Notes under the pieces: model-generated | The model's input: the letters and a program-made list of their open reading frames with translations, nothing else | Database searches by the model: none | What the model was told of the DNA's origin: nothing | Position numbers and translations under genes: made by a program | Assembly: GCF_900113275.1 (NCBI RefSeq) | Contig: NZ_FOOU01000004.1 | Span: 331,627 to 395,626, forward strand | DNA from: Neptunomonas qingdaonensis | GTDB taxonomy: Bacteria; Pseudomonadota; Gammaproteobacteria; Pseudomonadales; Balneatricaceae | Length of the DNA stretch: 64,000 nt | Direction: 5' to 3' | Shown here: piece after piece, positions 17,911 through 26,641 of the stretch | How the letters are laid out: the number at the start of each line of letters is the position of its first letter | How positions within the stretch are numbered: position 1 is the first letter of the stretch

Positions 17911-19623
17911 ATGAGTAAGCAGCTAGACGTTTGTTTTGGTGGATATTCAACCAAAGGACAAAAAGCGCTGAATCAAGACGCATTTGCGGCTTCCCTTCCT
18001 TCTGGCGTCGAACGCGAATACAAAGGTGCCGCCGCCGCTATTGCTGACGGGGTCAGCAGTTGCGAGGATTCTCATATTGCCAGCCAGACCGCGGTCACAG
18101 GCTTCATCGAGGACTACCTGAGCACACCTCCCAGCTGGGGAGTTGGGCATTCTGCGTCACGCGTACTGACGGGGCTTAACCGCTGGCTTTACCATGAAAA
18201 TCAAAACAGAATGGGGCATCGCGAAAGCATGCTGACGACTTTCTCTGCGGTTGTGGTGAAGTCATCTACACTGTTTTGCTTTCATGTCGGCGACTCCCGT
18301 ATCTACCATCTGAGCGAAGGAGAACTGGAGCAACTGACTTCTGACCATGTACTGGCTACCAAAAATCATGAGTATTTATCACGCGCACTCGGAGCTGATT
18401 CACACCTGGAAGTCGACTTCTTTAAGCGCACGCTAAACCCCAACGACAGGCTCTTACTGACGACAGACGGTGTACATGGGCACTTAACGTTTGCACGAAT
18501 CAAAGAGCTATTAAGCGATAACAACCTGCATATAGAGGCCATCGCCAAAAAAATAGTTGAAGAAGCCTACGACAACGGTAGCGATGACAACCTTACCGCG
18601 CTGATTGTTGAGATCAATCAACTCCCTTTAGAAACGCTCGATGAAAGCCATCAGCGTCTGACACAACTTCCCATTCCCCCGGTACTTAAACCCGGCAACA
18701 AAATTGATGATTTCGAAGTACTACAGGTTATTTTCAGCGGCACGCGCAGCCATATGTACCTGGTTAAAGACCTCGAATCAGCTGAGCTGTTTATCTTAAA
18801 AGCACCCTCTGAAAACTTTGCAGAAGATCTGGTATATCTGGATGGCTTCATTCGCGAAGAATGGGTTGGACTGACACTGGATCATCCTCACGTGATGAAA
18901 ACATATCGTCCAACACGGCCAAAGCATTTTATGTATTATCTGGGTGAATATATTGAAGGGACTAATTTACGCCAATGGATGCATGATAACCCTGCCCCCT
19001 CAATTGACCAGGTACGTCAATGGGCACAGCAGATCGTCAGTGGCTTAAGAGCGTTTCAGCGTAAAGATATGATCCATCAGGATTTGAAACCCGAAAATAT
19101 AATGATCAACAAGGATGGGCAGATTAAAATTCTGGATTTTGGTACTGTGCTGATTGCAGGATCAGAAGAGCTCAACTCGCCTTTAGATAAATCCGTACCA
19201 CAAGGCAGCGTCAATTATATTGCTCCGGAGTTTTTGGTGGGTGAAAAGGCCAGCTTCAAGTCTGACCTCTACTCTTTAGGCGTCATTATTTATGAAATGC
19301 TGACCGGCACCCTGCCGTACAAAGAGCCTAATGTTAAACGAATCACGCTGAATAACTATTGTGAGCTTAATTACATCCCGAGCACGCATCATCGTAAAGA
19401 GATACCCATATGGATAGAAGCCTGCCTTAAAAAAGCACTGCAACCCAATCCGGTTCATCGCTATAGCGCTTTTTCAGAGTTCATGCAGGATCTGAGTGTA
19501 CCCAATCGCCGTCTGGAAGCGACTATTTTAAAACAACCCTTGATTGAAAAGCATCCGGTACGCTTTTGGCAAGGTGCCGCAGCGCTACTTCTTATACTAA
19601 ATCTTTTACAAGTCCTCACGTAA
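17911..19623 (+). CDS. Fused PP2C phosphatase and Ser/Thr protein kinase
   Basis: A 570-residue protein. Residues 1-235 are a PP2C-type phosphatase with metal-binding aspartates in LNQDAFA, IADGVSS, TTDGV and GSDDNLT. Residues 260-520 are a Hanks-type kinase with HQDLKPEN (389-396; catalytic Asp391) and DFG from Asp409. The Gly-rich loop is weak and HRD is changed to HQD. The C-terminus ends in one membrane helix (about 548-568), so it is inner-membrane anchored. This fusion recurs in nas clusters between transporter and reductase genes; its substrate is unknown. It follows the transporter by 121 bp without an obvious terminator and is probably co-transcribed. Confidence 0.9.
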   Translation: MSKQLDVCFGGYSTKGQKALNQDAFAASLPSGVEREYKGAAAAIADGVSSCEDSHIASQTAVTGFIEDYLSTPPSWGVGHSASRVLTGLNRWLYHENQNRMGHRESMLTTFSAVVVKSSTLFCFHVGDSRIYHLSEGELEQLTSDHVLATKNHEYLSRALGADSHLEVDFFKRTLNPNDRLLLTTDGVHGHLTFARIKELLSDNNLHIEAIAKKIVEEAYDNGSDDNLTALIVEINQLPLETLDESHQRLTQLPIPPVLKPGNKIDDFEVLQVIFSGTRSHMYLVKDLESAELFILKAPSENFAEDLVYLDGFIREEWVGLTLDHPHVMKTYRPTRPKHFMYYLGEYIEGTNLRQWMHDNPAPSIDQVRQWAQQIVSGLRAFQRKDMIHQDLKPENIMINKDGQIKILDFGTVLIAGSEELNSPLDKSVPQGSVNYIAPEFLVGEKASFKSDLYSLGVIIYEMLTGTLPYKEPNVKRITLNNYCELNYIPSTHHRKEIPIWIEACLKKALQPNPVHRYSAFSEFMQDLSVPNRRLEATILKQPLIEKHPVRFWQGAAALLLILNLLQVLT

Positions 19624-19732
19624 GAATGAGGCTATTTACCCAGGTGCTTTCTATCCTGTTGCTAACCTCGCGCTCAACCACACGCTACTCCTGTATAACG
19701 CCTATATCTGCTACATAACTCCACCTGAATCC

Positions 19733-19747
19733 GCACCATTAACGTGC
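19733..19747. promoter_or_regulatory. NtrC-type site upstream of the nirB operon
   Basis: GCACCATTAACGTGC fits GCAC-N7-GTGC and ends 98 bp before the sigma-54 element at 19845. That is almost the same spacing as at the transporter promoter. A GTGCACCGCAC dyad follows at about 19774. Confidence 0.65.
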
Positions 19748-19844
19748 CTGATCAGGCAAATGTATTATTAATGGTGCACCGCACATAGCATCCAACACCT
19801 CTTAAAAACAGTTAAGTATCTGTTATATATAATAATTCAACTAA

Positions 19845-19860
19845 TGGCACAGTTTTCGCT
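19845..19860 (+). promoter_or_regulatory. Sigma-54 promoter for the nirBD operon
   Basis: TGGCACAGTTTTCGCT has GG and GC 12 bp apart. One base differs from consensus in the -12 box (TCGC instead of TTGC). The leader would begin near 19870. Confidence 0.75.
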
Positions 19861-19902
19861 TACTAATTAAATGTATAGCAGCAGTAACACAATTTGGTAT
19901 TT

Positions 19903-19959
19903 GAACAATGGCGTTCTCCTCAAGCATTGACATGATGCGCGAGCAGAGCGCCTTTTTTT
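19903..19959 (+). promoter_or_regulatory. NasT-type antitermination hairpin and terminator before the FAD reductase gene
   Basis: GAAC-AATGGC-GTTC (19903-19916) repeats the AATGGC hexaloop with a different but fully paired stem. GGCGTTCT (19910-19917) alternatively pairs with AGAGCGCC (19945-19952), including one G-U, and a seven-T run follows. The gene start is only 17 bases downstream. The rest of the 352-bp gap (19624-19975) holds the sigma-54 and NtrC sites. Confidence 0.78.
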
Positions 19960-19975
19960 ATTCTGGAGATTAACG

Positions 19976-21265
19976 ATGACACAGCCACATTTGGTGATTA
20001 TCGGTAGCGGTATGGCAGGAGGCAGACTACTTAATGAAATTATCCGCCGTCAGCCGGATCGTTTCAGAATCTCTGTCTTTGGTGAAGAACCCCATCCCAA
20101 TTACAACCGCATTATGCTGTCACCACTTTTAGCGGGCGACGTAACAAAAAAAGAGATCGTTCTCAATTCACATGAGTGGTATGCAGAACACAACATCACC
20201 TTGTTTGCAGGCGAACGCATTGTTGACATTGACCGCACGCAACAATCCCTGCGCAGCCATACAGGCACTGAATTAACCTACGATCAATTGGTTTTTGCAA
20301 CCGGATCACGTCCTGCAAAAATCGCCGCCAGCGGCCAGCAGCTGAGTAATATTTTTGACTTCAGAACACTCGAAGATGTCGATGCTATTGTGAATACCGC
20401 TAAATCGGCAAATCACGCAGTCGTCATTGGTGGTGGTTTACTCGGTCTGGAAGCGGCCTACGGGTTAGCCATCAAAGGTGTTAAGACAACCGTCATTCAT
20501 CGATCAGGCCACTTACTGAACAGACAGTTGGACGCACAAGCGGGTGAAATGTTGCGCCTCTCGTTACAGGAACGTGGCATAGAAACTTTACTGAATACCG
20601 AAGTTGATAGTTTCCATGGCGACACTGCGGTCAGCAGCATGACGCTTAAAAACGGCGATGTGCTTAATGCAGACCTGGTGATTATTGCCACAGGCATCAC
20701 ACCGAATACCCTGTTAGCGCAAACGGCAGCATTAGAGGTCAACCGGGGAATCGTGGTTGATGATCAGCTCTTCACTTCTGACGAACATATCAGTGCCCTC
20801 GGTGAATGTATCGAACATCGTGGTGAAACCTTCGGCTTAGTTGCGCCTATTTGGGATCAGGCCGATATTCTGGCCAATCGCTTAGTGTTTAGCACTGACA
20901 CTGACTATTCCACTAAAGCCACGCCCACCAAACTGAAAATATCCGGTATCGACCTATTCTCCGCGGGTGAGGTTAACGGCCAACCGCATGACCGTGTTGT
21001 GGTGCTACAGGACAAAGACCGCCGTGCGTACCGCAAACTCATCATCAGAAACGAAACCCTGATCGGCATAGTTCTGTTTGGCGATGTACAGGATGGTAAC
21101 TGGTATTACGAACTTTTAGAGCAGCAGATCAAGATTGAACATCTGCTGCCCACCCTGCTGTTTGGGCAGTCTTACTGTTCAAGCCTGCAGGACACAGATA
21201 ACTCGACTCATCACTCAGATCAAGAGAATCAGCCGGATACCGCGCTGACAGGAGCCTCCCTATGA
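19976..21265 (+). CDS. FAD/NAD(P)H-dependent reductase of assimilatory nitrate reduction
   Basis: A 429-residue flavoprotein with an FAD-binding GSGMAGG near residue 11, a PNYNRIMLSPLL segment, the NAD(P) motif VVIGGGLLGLEAA, and ATGITPN and LGECIEHRGETFGLV near the second FAD contact. It resembles the first 400 residues of NirB but has no Fe-S or siroheme part. In such clusters it passes electrons from NAD(P)H to nitrate reductase (NasB/NasC-like role). It is first in an operon, with its stop overlapping the nirB start by four bases. Confidence 0.85.
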   Translation: MTQPHLVIIGSGMAGGRLLNEIIRRQPDRFRISVFGEEPHPNYNRIMLSPLLAGDVTKKEIVLNSHEWYAEHNITLFAGERIVDIDRTQQSLRSHTGTELTYDQLVFATGSRPAKIAASGQQLSNIFDFRTLEDVDAIVNTAKSANHAVVIGGGLLGLEAAYGLAIKGVKTTVIHRSGHLLNRQLDAQAGEMLRLSLQERGIETLLNTEVDSFHGDTAVSSMTLKNGDVLNADLVIIATGITPNTLLAQTAALEVNRGIVVDDQLFTSDEHISALGECIEHRGETFGLVAPIWDQADILANRLVFSTDTDYSTKATPTKLKISGIDLFSAGEVNGQPHDRVVVLQDKDRRAYRKLIIRNETLIGIVLFGDVQDGNWYYELLEQQIKIEHLLPTLLFGQSYCSSLQDTDNSTHHSDQENQPDTALTGASL

Positions 21266-23805
21266 ACAAGCAAAACCTCGTTGTTGTTGGTAACGGAATG
21301 GTAGGACACCAGTTCCTGCAAAGCCTGGCTGATAGCGGCCAACTGGATCAGTTTAATGTCACTGTTTTCTGCGAAGAACCCCGTTTAGCGTATGACCGGG
21401 TTTACCTCAGCAGCTATTTTAGTGGTGCAACGGCTGAAGATCTGGCGATGGGCCAGATTGATGTTTACCAGAGTTGGGGGTTAAACGTCCTGATTGGTGA
21501 AGCCGTGACCTCGATTGATCGTGACGCACAGCATGTTCACACCAACAAGGGCACCACCCTTTTTTATGACAAGTTGGTATTGGCCACCGGTTCATACCCA
21601 TTTGTTCCTCCGGTTCCCGGCCACACGCGTGAGCATTGTCTGGTATACCGCACTATAGAAGATCTTGAAGCGATTAAAGCCTCTGCAACCGGCGCTAAAG
21701 TCGGGGTTGTTGTCGGTGGTGGCTTGCTCGGACTTGAAGCCGCTAAAGCGATCAAGGATCTGGGCCTTGAAACTCACGTGGTTGAGTTTGCTCCACGACT
21801 GATGGCGGTTCAGCTGGATGAAGGCGGCGGTAACCTGCTACGTAAAAAAATTGAAGACCTGGGTGTAAAAGTTCATACCGGTAAAAACACGCAGCAGATT
21901 GTTGATGGCAAGGATGCCTATCATCGTATGGAATTTGCCGACGGTGAAGTGCTGGAAACAGATTTAATCTTGTTTTCAGCCGGTATCCGCCCACGTGATA
22001 ACCTGGCACGCGATTGCGGTCTTGAAGTGGGCGAGCGCGGCGGTATTGTCGTTGACAACAACTGCCAGACCTCAGACCAAAAGATCTACTCTATCGGCGA
22101 ATGTGCTTTGTGGAGTGGTCGTATCTACGGACTGGTTGCACCGGGTTATGCGATGGCAAAAGTGGTTGTTGAACAGCTTTCAGGTGGAGATAAGCAGTTC
22201 CTCGGCGCGGATATGAGTACCAAGTTAAAATTAATGGGAATTGATGTTGCCAGTATCGGTGATGCCCATGGCCATACCAAAGGCGCCCTGAGCTATACCT
22301 ACAACGATCAGGTCAACCAGATTTATAAAAAGATTGTCGTTTCTGAAACAGGTAATGAACTGCTGGGGGCTATTCTGGTAGGTGAAGCCAATGACTACGG
22401 CACCTTACTGCAGTACGCACTCAACGGAATTCAACTACCGAAAAACCCTGAGACATTGATCGTACCTAACTTTGGTGGAGACGATGCAGAAACAGGCCTG
22501 GGGATCAGTGCGCTTCCCGATACCGCGCATATCTGCTCTTGTCATGATGTCACCAAGGGCGCTATTTTCTGCTCGATAGAAGCCGGCGCACAAACCGTTT
22601 GTGAAGTAAAAGCAGCCACGAAAGCCGCTTCTGGATGTGGTGGCTGTAACCAGCTGTTAACCGATCTTGTTAACCACGAGCTGGAACAGCGCGGCGTCAC
22701 AGTCAGCCACGATATCTGCGAGCATTTTGCCTTCACTCGTGAAGATCTTTACAACATTATCCGTATCGAAGAGATCAAAACCTTTGATGGCTTACTGAGT
22801 AAGCATGGTCACGGTCATGGCTGTGAAATCTGCAAACCGCTTGTCGGCTCGCTGCTGGCCTCTTGCTGGAATGAATATATCCTCGATAAACCGCATGTTG
22901 GTTTACAGGACACTAACGATACCTTCATGGCGAATATGCAGAAAGACGGTACTTATTCCGTTGTTCCTCGCGTACCCGGTGGTGAAATCACACCCGATCA
23001 GCTTATTGCTATTGGCCAGGTCGGCAAAAAATATAACCTATATACCAAGGTAACGGGCGGCCAGCGAATTGACCTGTTCGGCGCGCGTCTTGAAGAGCTG
23101 CCGGAAATCTGGAAAGAGCTGATTGATGCAGGCATGGAAACGGGCCACGCCTATGGTAAATCACTGCGTACCGTCAAATCCTGTGTGGGTAGCACCTGGT
23201 GCCGCTATGGCGTAGACGACAGTACCGGGCTCGCGATTGAGCTGGAGAACCGCTACAAAGGCCTACGTGCGCCACACAAAATCAAGTTCGGTGTATCAGG
23301 CTGTACGCGCGAATGTGCCGAAGCACAAAGTAAAGATATTGGCATTATCGCAACAGAAAAAGGCTGGAATCTTTATTTATGCGGTAACGGTGGTATGAAA
23401 CCTCGTCATGCCGATCTGTTCGCTACCGACCTCGACAAAGATACATTGGTTAAATATATCGATCGCTTCCTGATGTTTTATATTAAAACCGGCAAACGCC
23501 TGCAGCGTACCTCGGTCTGGATGGAGAACCTCGAAGGCGGCCTGGAATACCTGCGAAAAGTAGTGATCGATGATCATCTGGGTATGAATGAAACACTCGA
23601 AAGCCAGATGGATCATGTGGTTGCCACGTATGAATGTGAATGGAAACGCACCATCGAAGATGAAGACGCTCTGAAACGCTTCCGTACTTTCGTCAACAGT
23701 GAAAAAACAGACAACAACATTGTCTTTATTCAGGAGCGTGGCCAGATTCGTCCCGCTACGGAAGAAGAAAAAGCAGTGGCTGAACCCATCAAGATGATTA
23801 TGTGA
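21262..23805 (+). CDS. nirB: NAD(P)H-dependent nitrite reductase, large subunit
   Basis: An 847-residue siroheme enzyme that reduces nitrite to ammonium in the cytoplasm. Domains in order: FAD/NAD(P)H reductase (1-400), a BFD-like [2Fe-2S] domain with Cys425, Cys427, Cys459 and Cys462, a ferredoxin-like half domain (about 555-620), and the siroheme-[4Fe-4S] domain with Cys641, Cys647, Cys681 and Cys685. All metal ligands are present and the length is normal. Its start overlaps the upstream reductase gene and nirD follows ten bases after its stop. Confidence 0.97.
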   Translation: MNKQNLVVVGNGMVGHQFLQSLADSGQLDQFNVTVFCEEPRLAYDRVYLSSYFSGATAEDLAMGQIDVYQSWGLNVLIGEAVTSIDRDAQHVHTNKGTTLFYDKLVLATGSYPFVPPVPGHTREHCLVYRTIEDLEAIKASATGAKVGVVVGGGLLGLEAAKAIKDLGLETHVVEFAPRLMAVQLDEGGGNLLRKKIEDLGVKVHTGKNTQQIVDGKDAYHRMEFADGEVLETDLILFSAGIRPRDNLARDCGLEVGERGGIVVDNNCQTSDQKIYSIGECALWSGRIYGLVAPGYAMAKVVVEQLSGGDKQFLGADMSTKLKLMGIDVASIGDAHGHTKGALSYTYNDQVNQIYKKIVVSETGNELLGAILVGEANDYGTLLQYALNGIQLPKNPETLIVPNFGGDDAETGLGISALPDTAHICSCHDVTKGAIFCSIEAGAQTVCEVKAATKAASGCGGCNQLLTDLVNHELEQRGVTVSHDICEHFAFTREDLYNIIRIEEIKTFDGLLSKHGHGHGCEICKPLVGSLLASCWNEYILDKPHVGLQDTNDTFMANMQKDGTYSVVPRVPGGEITPDQLIAIGQVGKKYNLYTKVTGGQRIDLFGARLEELPEIWKELIDAGMETGHAYGKSLRTVKSCVGSTWCRYGVDDSTGLAIELENRYKGLRAPHKIKFGVSGCTRECAEAQSKDIGIIATEKGWNLYLCGNGGMKPRHADLFATDLDKDTLVKYIDRFLMFYIKTGKRLQRTSVWMENLEGGLEYLRKVVIDDHLGMNETLESQMDHVVATYECEWKRTIEDEDALKRFRTFVNSEKTDNNIVFIQERGQIRPATEEEKAVAEPIKMIM

Positions 23806-23815
23806 GGAGAATAAA

Positions 23816-24154
23816 ATGACTAAACAATCAGAATGGCTTGACCTGTGCAGCATTGGTGACCTAGTCGAAAACAGTGGTGTATGCGCTCTGCTCAAAGAGC
23901 AGCAAATCGCCCTTTTCTACTTACCAGCCGAACAGAAAGTTTATGCCGTAGGTCAGTACGACCCTTTCGGCAATGCCAATGTGATTTCACGCGGCATAAT
24001 TGGCTCCAAAGAGGGCAAGTTGTTTGTTGCCTCTCCTCTGTATAAACAGCATTTCCTCTTGGAAGACGGCTGCTGTCTGGAAGACGAGACAGTGAGCCTG
24101 CCCGTCTGGAAAACACAGATCATTAATGAGCGAGTGATGATTCAGACGGTTTAA
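23816..24154 (+). CDS. nirD: Nitrite reductase small subunit
   Basis: A 112-residue Rieske-fold protein without the Cys/His iron ligands, as is normal for NirD. Recognisable segments are YAVGQYDPFGNANVISRGI (from about residue 43) and VASPLYKQHFLLEDG. It partners NirB in assimilatory nitrite reduction. A GAGGAG ribosome-binding site precedes the ATG, and a strong terminator follows within 20 bases of the stop. Confidence 0.95.
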   Translation: MTKQSEWLDLCSIGDLVENSGVCALLKEQQIALFYLPAEQKVYAVGQYDPFGNANVISRGIIGSKEGKLFVASPLYKQHFLLEDGCCLEDETVSLPVWKTQIINERVMIQTV

Positions 24155-24171
24155 AAGTAAAAACGGATACT

Positions 24172-24209
24172 GCCCATCTACTAGTGAGAATGATAGATGG
24201 GCGGTTTTT
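24172..24209 (+). terminator. Terminator of the nirBD operon
   Basis: A 9-bp perfect stem GCCCATCTA/TAGATGGGC (24172-24180 with 24194-24202) with a T-run. The remaining gap to 24350 contains only a stop-interrupted leftward frame with one Cys-x2-Cys, not called as a gene. Confidence 0.85.
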
Positions 24210-24350
24210 ATCCATGCCAGGCATATCTATACCAGCAACCTGATCTTTACGTAACACCAATGTTGGTCCACAAACGGCACACTCATACAGTGGAATCCCT
24301 GCATCACAAGCTTCTTGTGACTAGCCTTTTTTCATAACTTCATTGAACAA

Positions 24351-24944
24351 TCAAGTTAGTGCTTGCTCAACAAAATCCAGTCGATCCTGGCCCCAGAAAA
24401 CGTCTGATCCAACCACAAAAGTGGGGACGCCAAATACGCCTTTAGAAATGGCTTCTTCCGTATTATCACTCAATATTTTAGCGTAACTCTGTTCATCTTT
24501 GGCGGTTTGAATCAGTGTTAGCGGTAGTTGTAACTTAATCAATACATCGGCTATTACCTGTTCATCCGCTAAATTAAGATTATCTCTCCACAGCGCAGCA
24601 CCTAGCGCAATCACTAATTCAAGGGCATCATGTTGGCTCTGGATAGCAGCAATCACTGTCCGTACCGCAAGGCTTTCATCAACAGGAAAATATGTCGGCT
24701 CAAGATGAATTGGTAAAGCCAACCTGCTACTCCAGCGTTTTAACTCTGCTAAACGGTAGGCCTGACGCTGCTGGGAGCGTTGCTTCAACGGTTGTCCTCC
24801 CGTGCGGGGAAACAGCTCACTAAGAAGCACCGGTTTTAAGTCTATATCAGCATTTTTTTGTTTCGCTATCTGGCCAAGACGAGCGCCAGAGAAGTAGCTC
24901 CACGGCGAATTTAAAACGAAATAATATTCTATTTTTTTAGTCAT
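24351..24944 (-). CDS. 2-hydroxychromene-2-carboxylate isomerase family (DsbA fold)
   Basis: A 197-residue kappa-GST / HCCA-isomerase family protein. It starts with a YYFVLNSPWSYFSGARL motif containing the catalytic-type Ser13. It has a helical insertion and ends with KGVFGVPTFVVGSDVFWGQDRL, which carries the cis-proline loop. Relatives use glutathione in aromatic degradation, but no degradative genes are nearby, so the substrate here is unknown. It is convergent with nirD and unrelated to the nas operon. Confidence 0.85.
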   Translation of the reverse strand: MTKKIEYYFVLNSPWSYFSGARLGQIAKQKNADIDLKPVLLSELFPRTGGQPLKQRSQQRQAYRLAELKRWSSRLALPIHLEPTYFPVDESLAVRTVIAAIQSQHDALELVIALGAALWRDNLNLADEQVIADVLIKLQLPLTLIQTAKDEQSYAKILSDNTEEAISKGVFGVPTFVVGSDVFWGQDRLDFVEQALT

Positions 24945-25118
24945 TTTTTTCAGCCCATGAGTGACGTCAGTTAAACAGATAATAGGTTTTTAACAGAAGG
25001 ATATATACGCTTTAAATAGATAAAGAGTTTAAAAAAAATACATGGGTAATAAAGCAGAAGACACAAACCTTCGTCGTACATTACATATCAGGCTTGTGTG
25101 TAAAACGCCTGGGCAAAC

Positions 25119-25141
25119 AAAAAGGTAATCCGAAGATTACC
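25119..25141 (-). terminator. Terminator of the mscS-like gene
   Basis: On the minus strand, GGTAATC and GATTACC pair (25124-25130 with 25135-25141) around a four-base loop, followed by five T residues, 57 bases after the MscS stop. No gene is seen in 24945-25197. Confidence 0.7.
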
Positions 25142-25197
25142 CTGCAAATGAAAAGATCCGTGCTTCCTTTGTTGCTTGTATCAGCAAAAGAAGGTGC

Positions 25198-26244
25198 TCA
25201 ATATTCCCACTTTACTTTTTCCTCTTCTTTTTGCTCACTGATCTGGTCTAGCTGTTGTCGTTTTTGCTCTATGCGAGCTTCTATATTAGCTTTTACTTCA
25301 CCACTGGCTGCACCGAGTTCTTCATCCAAAGAATGTAGTTCTGTATTCAATTGTTCCTCAGCCGATTCGTGCTGCTCGGCTTTTTCTGCTTTATCAAAAA
25401 CAATAGACTCGACATTGGATGATGTGTCGACCGGTGCTTTAACTGCAAAATCCGGGATTACTTTGGCATTGTCATCCAAACGCCTTTGATTAACAAAACT
25501 AGGCGATACAATCTCTACACCATCATTATGTAATACATCTAAAATGGCGCGATACAGCAATGAACGAGTGGTCAGCATACTTTTCACATCCACTAGTAAG
25601 CCACTAACCCGGTAGGTAATCGCATCATTACCCAACTCAATGACCTGAACGAAAGGATCGGCCAGTTCGCAAGCCTGCGCAGCAGAAATCAAGAGGGATT
25701 CTATGCGTGAGTAATGAATGTCGTACCCCAGCGATAGGGTACTGGAAATAATCGCACCTGATTTACTGACCACCTCTACAGGACGGGTGATCAGGTACAG
25801 GTTTGGCAACGTGATTAATTCACGATGCTCGCTTTGAATTTCGGTATCAAACAAGCCCCGTTCAGAAACACGACCGAAATGATTTTCTACCCGAATGAAA
25901 TCACCGGTATTAAAGGGCCGGTTCATACGCAGCATGATACCCGCCATAAAGTTGGCAACAAAAGTTGTCGATGAGAACGCAACAAGACCAGAAAGTAATA
26001 CCCCGGTGAGCGCTATCACCTGATTTCGTGCGGTATCACTCACCGGCAACGAAAAGGTAACCATCATAAAGCCGACCAATGTAAGCGCCAATAAAACTAA
26101 TTGTCGCGGTAGCTTTTTCTCATTGCCAAGCTCAGGATGACGTCCCAACAACAACCAGTTCATTATCAATAAAAATCCAATAACTACCGTACTAACAGCC
26201 AGTAAGGGCGCTATAAAAATAATGTTGTCTATCAAACGTTCCAT
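25198..26244 (-). CDS. MscS-family mechanosensitive channel
   Basis: A 348-residue protein with three membrane helices. The third contains the pore-type sequence SSTTFVANFMAGIMLRMNRPF followed by GDFIRVENHFGRV, the start of the MscS beta domain. The cytoplasmic domain runs to about residue 265. After that an acidic, Glu/Gln-rich coiled coil (about 275-345) extends the C-terminus beyond classical MscS. The likely role is osmotic relief or a related gating function in the inner membrane. It is divergent from nasA and not obviously connected to nitrogen metabolism. Confidence 0.88.
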   Translation of the reverse strand: MERLIDNIIFIAPLLAVSTVVIGFLLIMNWLLLGRHPELGNEKKLPRQLVLLALTLVGFMMVTFSLPVSDTARNQVIALTGVLLSGLVAFSSTTFVANFMAGIMLRMNRPFNTGDFIRVENHFGRVSERGLFDTEIQSEHRELITLPNLYLITRPVEVVSKSGAIISSTLSLGYDIHYSRIESLLISAAQACELADPFVQVIELGNDAITYRVSGLLVDVKSMLTTRSLLYRAILDVLHNDGVEIVSPSFVNQRRLDDNAKVIPDFAVKAPVDTSSNVESIVFDKAEKAEQHESAEEQLNTELHSLDEELGAASGEVKANIEARIEQKRQQLDQISEQKEEEKVKWEY

Positions 26245-26477
26245 AAAAAGCCCCTGCGCATCCTATAAATATTTCGTTTAGTATTAATCAGCTTCGTTTA
26301 TTAGATTGAAATCCAGCTATATTACAACATGTTAAGTCCCACAACGGTGCAATTTTCATTGCGATGCACACTACAGAACATCTGCTATTTAGTCACAACT
26401 AAAAAACCATCAGCGCTCACAAAAAAAATACCTTTAATAACAAGGTACTACAAAAAATACGACCACTACAAATACGA

Positions 26478-26493
26478 TGGCACTAATTATGCA
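26478..26493 (+). promoter_or_regulatory. Sigma-54 promoter for nasA
   Basis: TGGCACTAATTATGCA has GG and GC correctly 12 bp apart, with one mismatch in the -12 box. Upstream (26346-26369) there are only degenerate NtrC half-sites, GTGC and GCAC. No gene lies in 26245-26641; the gap holds this promoter and the leader. Confidence 0.8.
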
Positions 26494-26563
26494 TTGGTTT
26501 AAGTGAGGTATTAGTTAGAGCAGTTTTAGTTAGACAGGTACGCAGAAAACGTACCCACATTTG

Positions 26564-26631
26564 TTCTCGGTATTGAGAAGCTTTGGCAATGGCGCTATTT
26601 CAGGATTACTCCTGTGTAGCGCCTTTTTTTT
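26564..26631 (+). promoter_or_regulatory. NasT-type antitermination leader before nasA
   Basis: Two hairpins sit four bases apart. The first is TTCTC-GGTATT-GAGAA (26564-26579), also with a hexaloop. The second is TGGC-AATGGC-GCTA (26584-26597) with the shared AATGGC loop. GGCGCTA (26591-26597) alternatively pairs with TAGCGCC (26617-26623), and an eight-T run follows. The paired-hairpin layout is what ANTAR proteins recognise. Confidence 0.8.
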
Positions 26632-26641
26632 GGGAATAAAC

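Noticed and set aside
25094..25489. 131-codon Ser/Cys-rich rightward frame
   Set aside because: It is the antisense of the Glu/Gln-rich coiled coil of the MscS-like protein.
26561..26641. N-terminal extension of nasA from ATG 26561
   Set aside because: It encodes the leader hairpins and T-run. The Cys motif normally begins about ten residues from the start, matching 26642.
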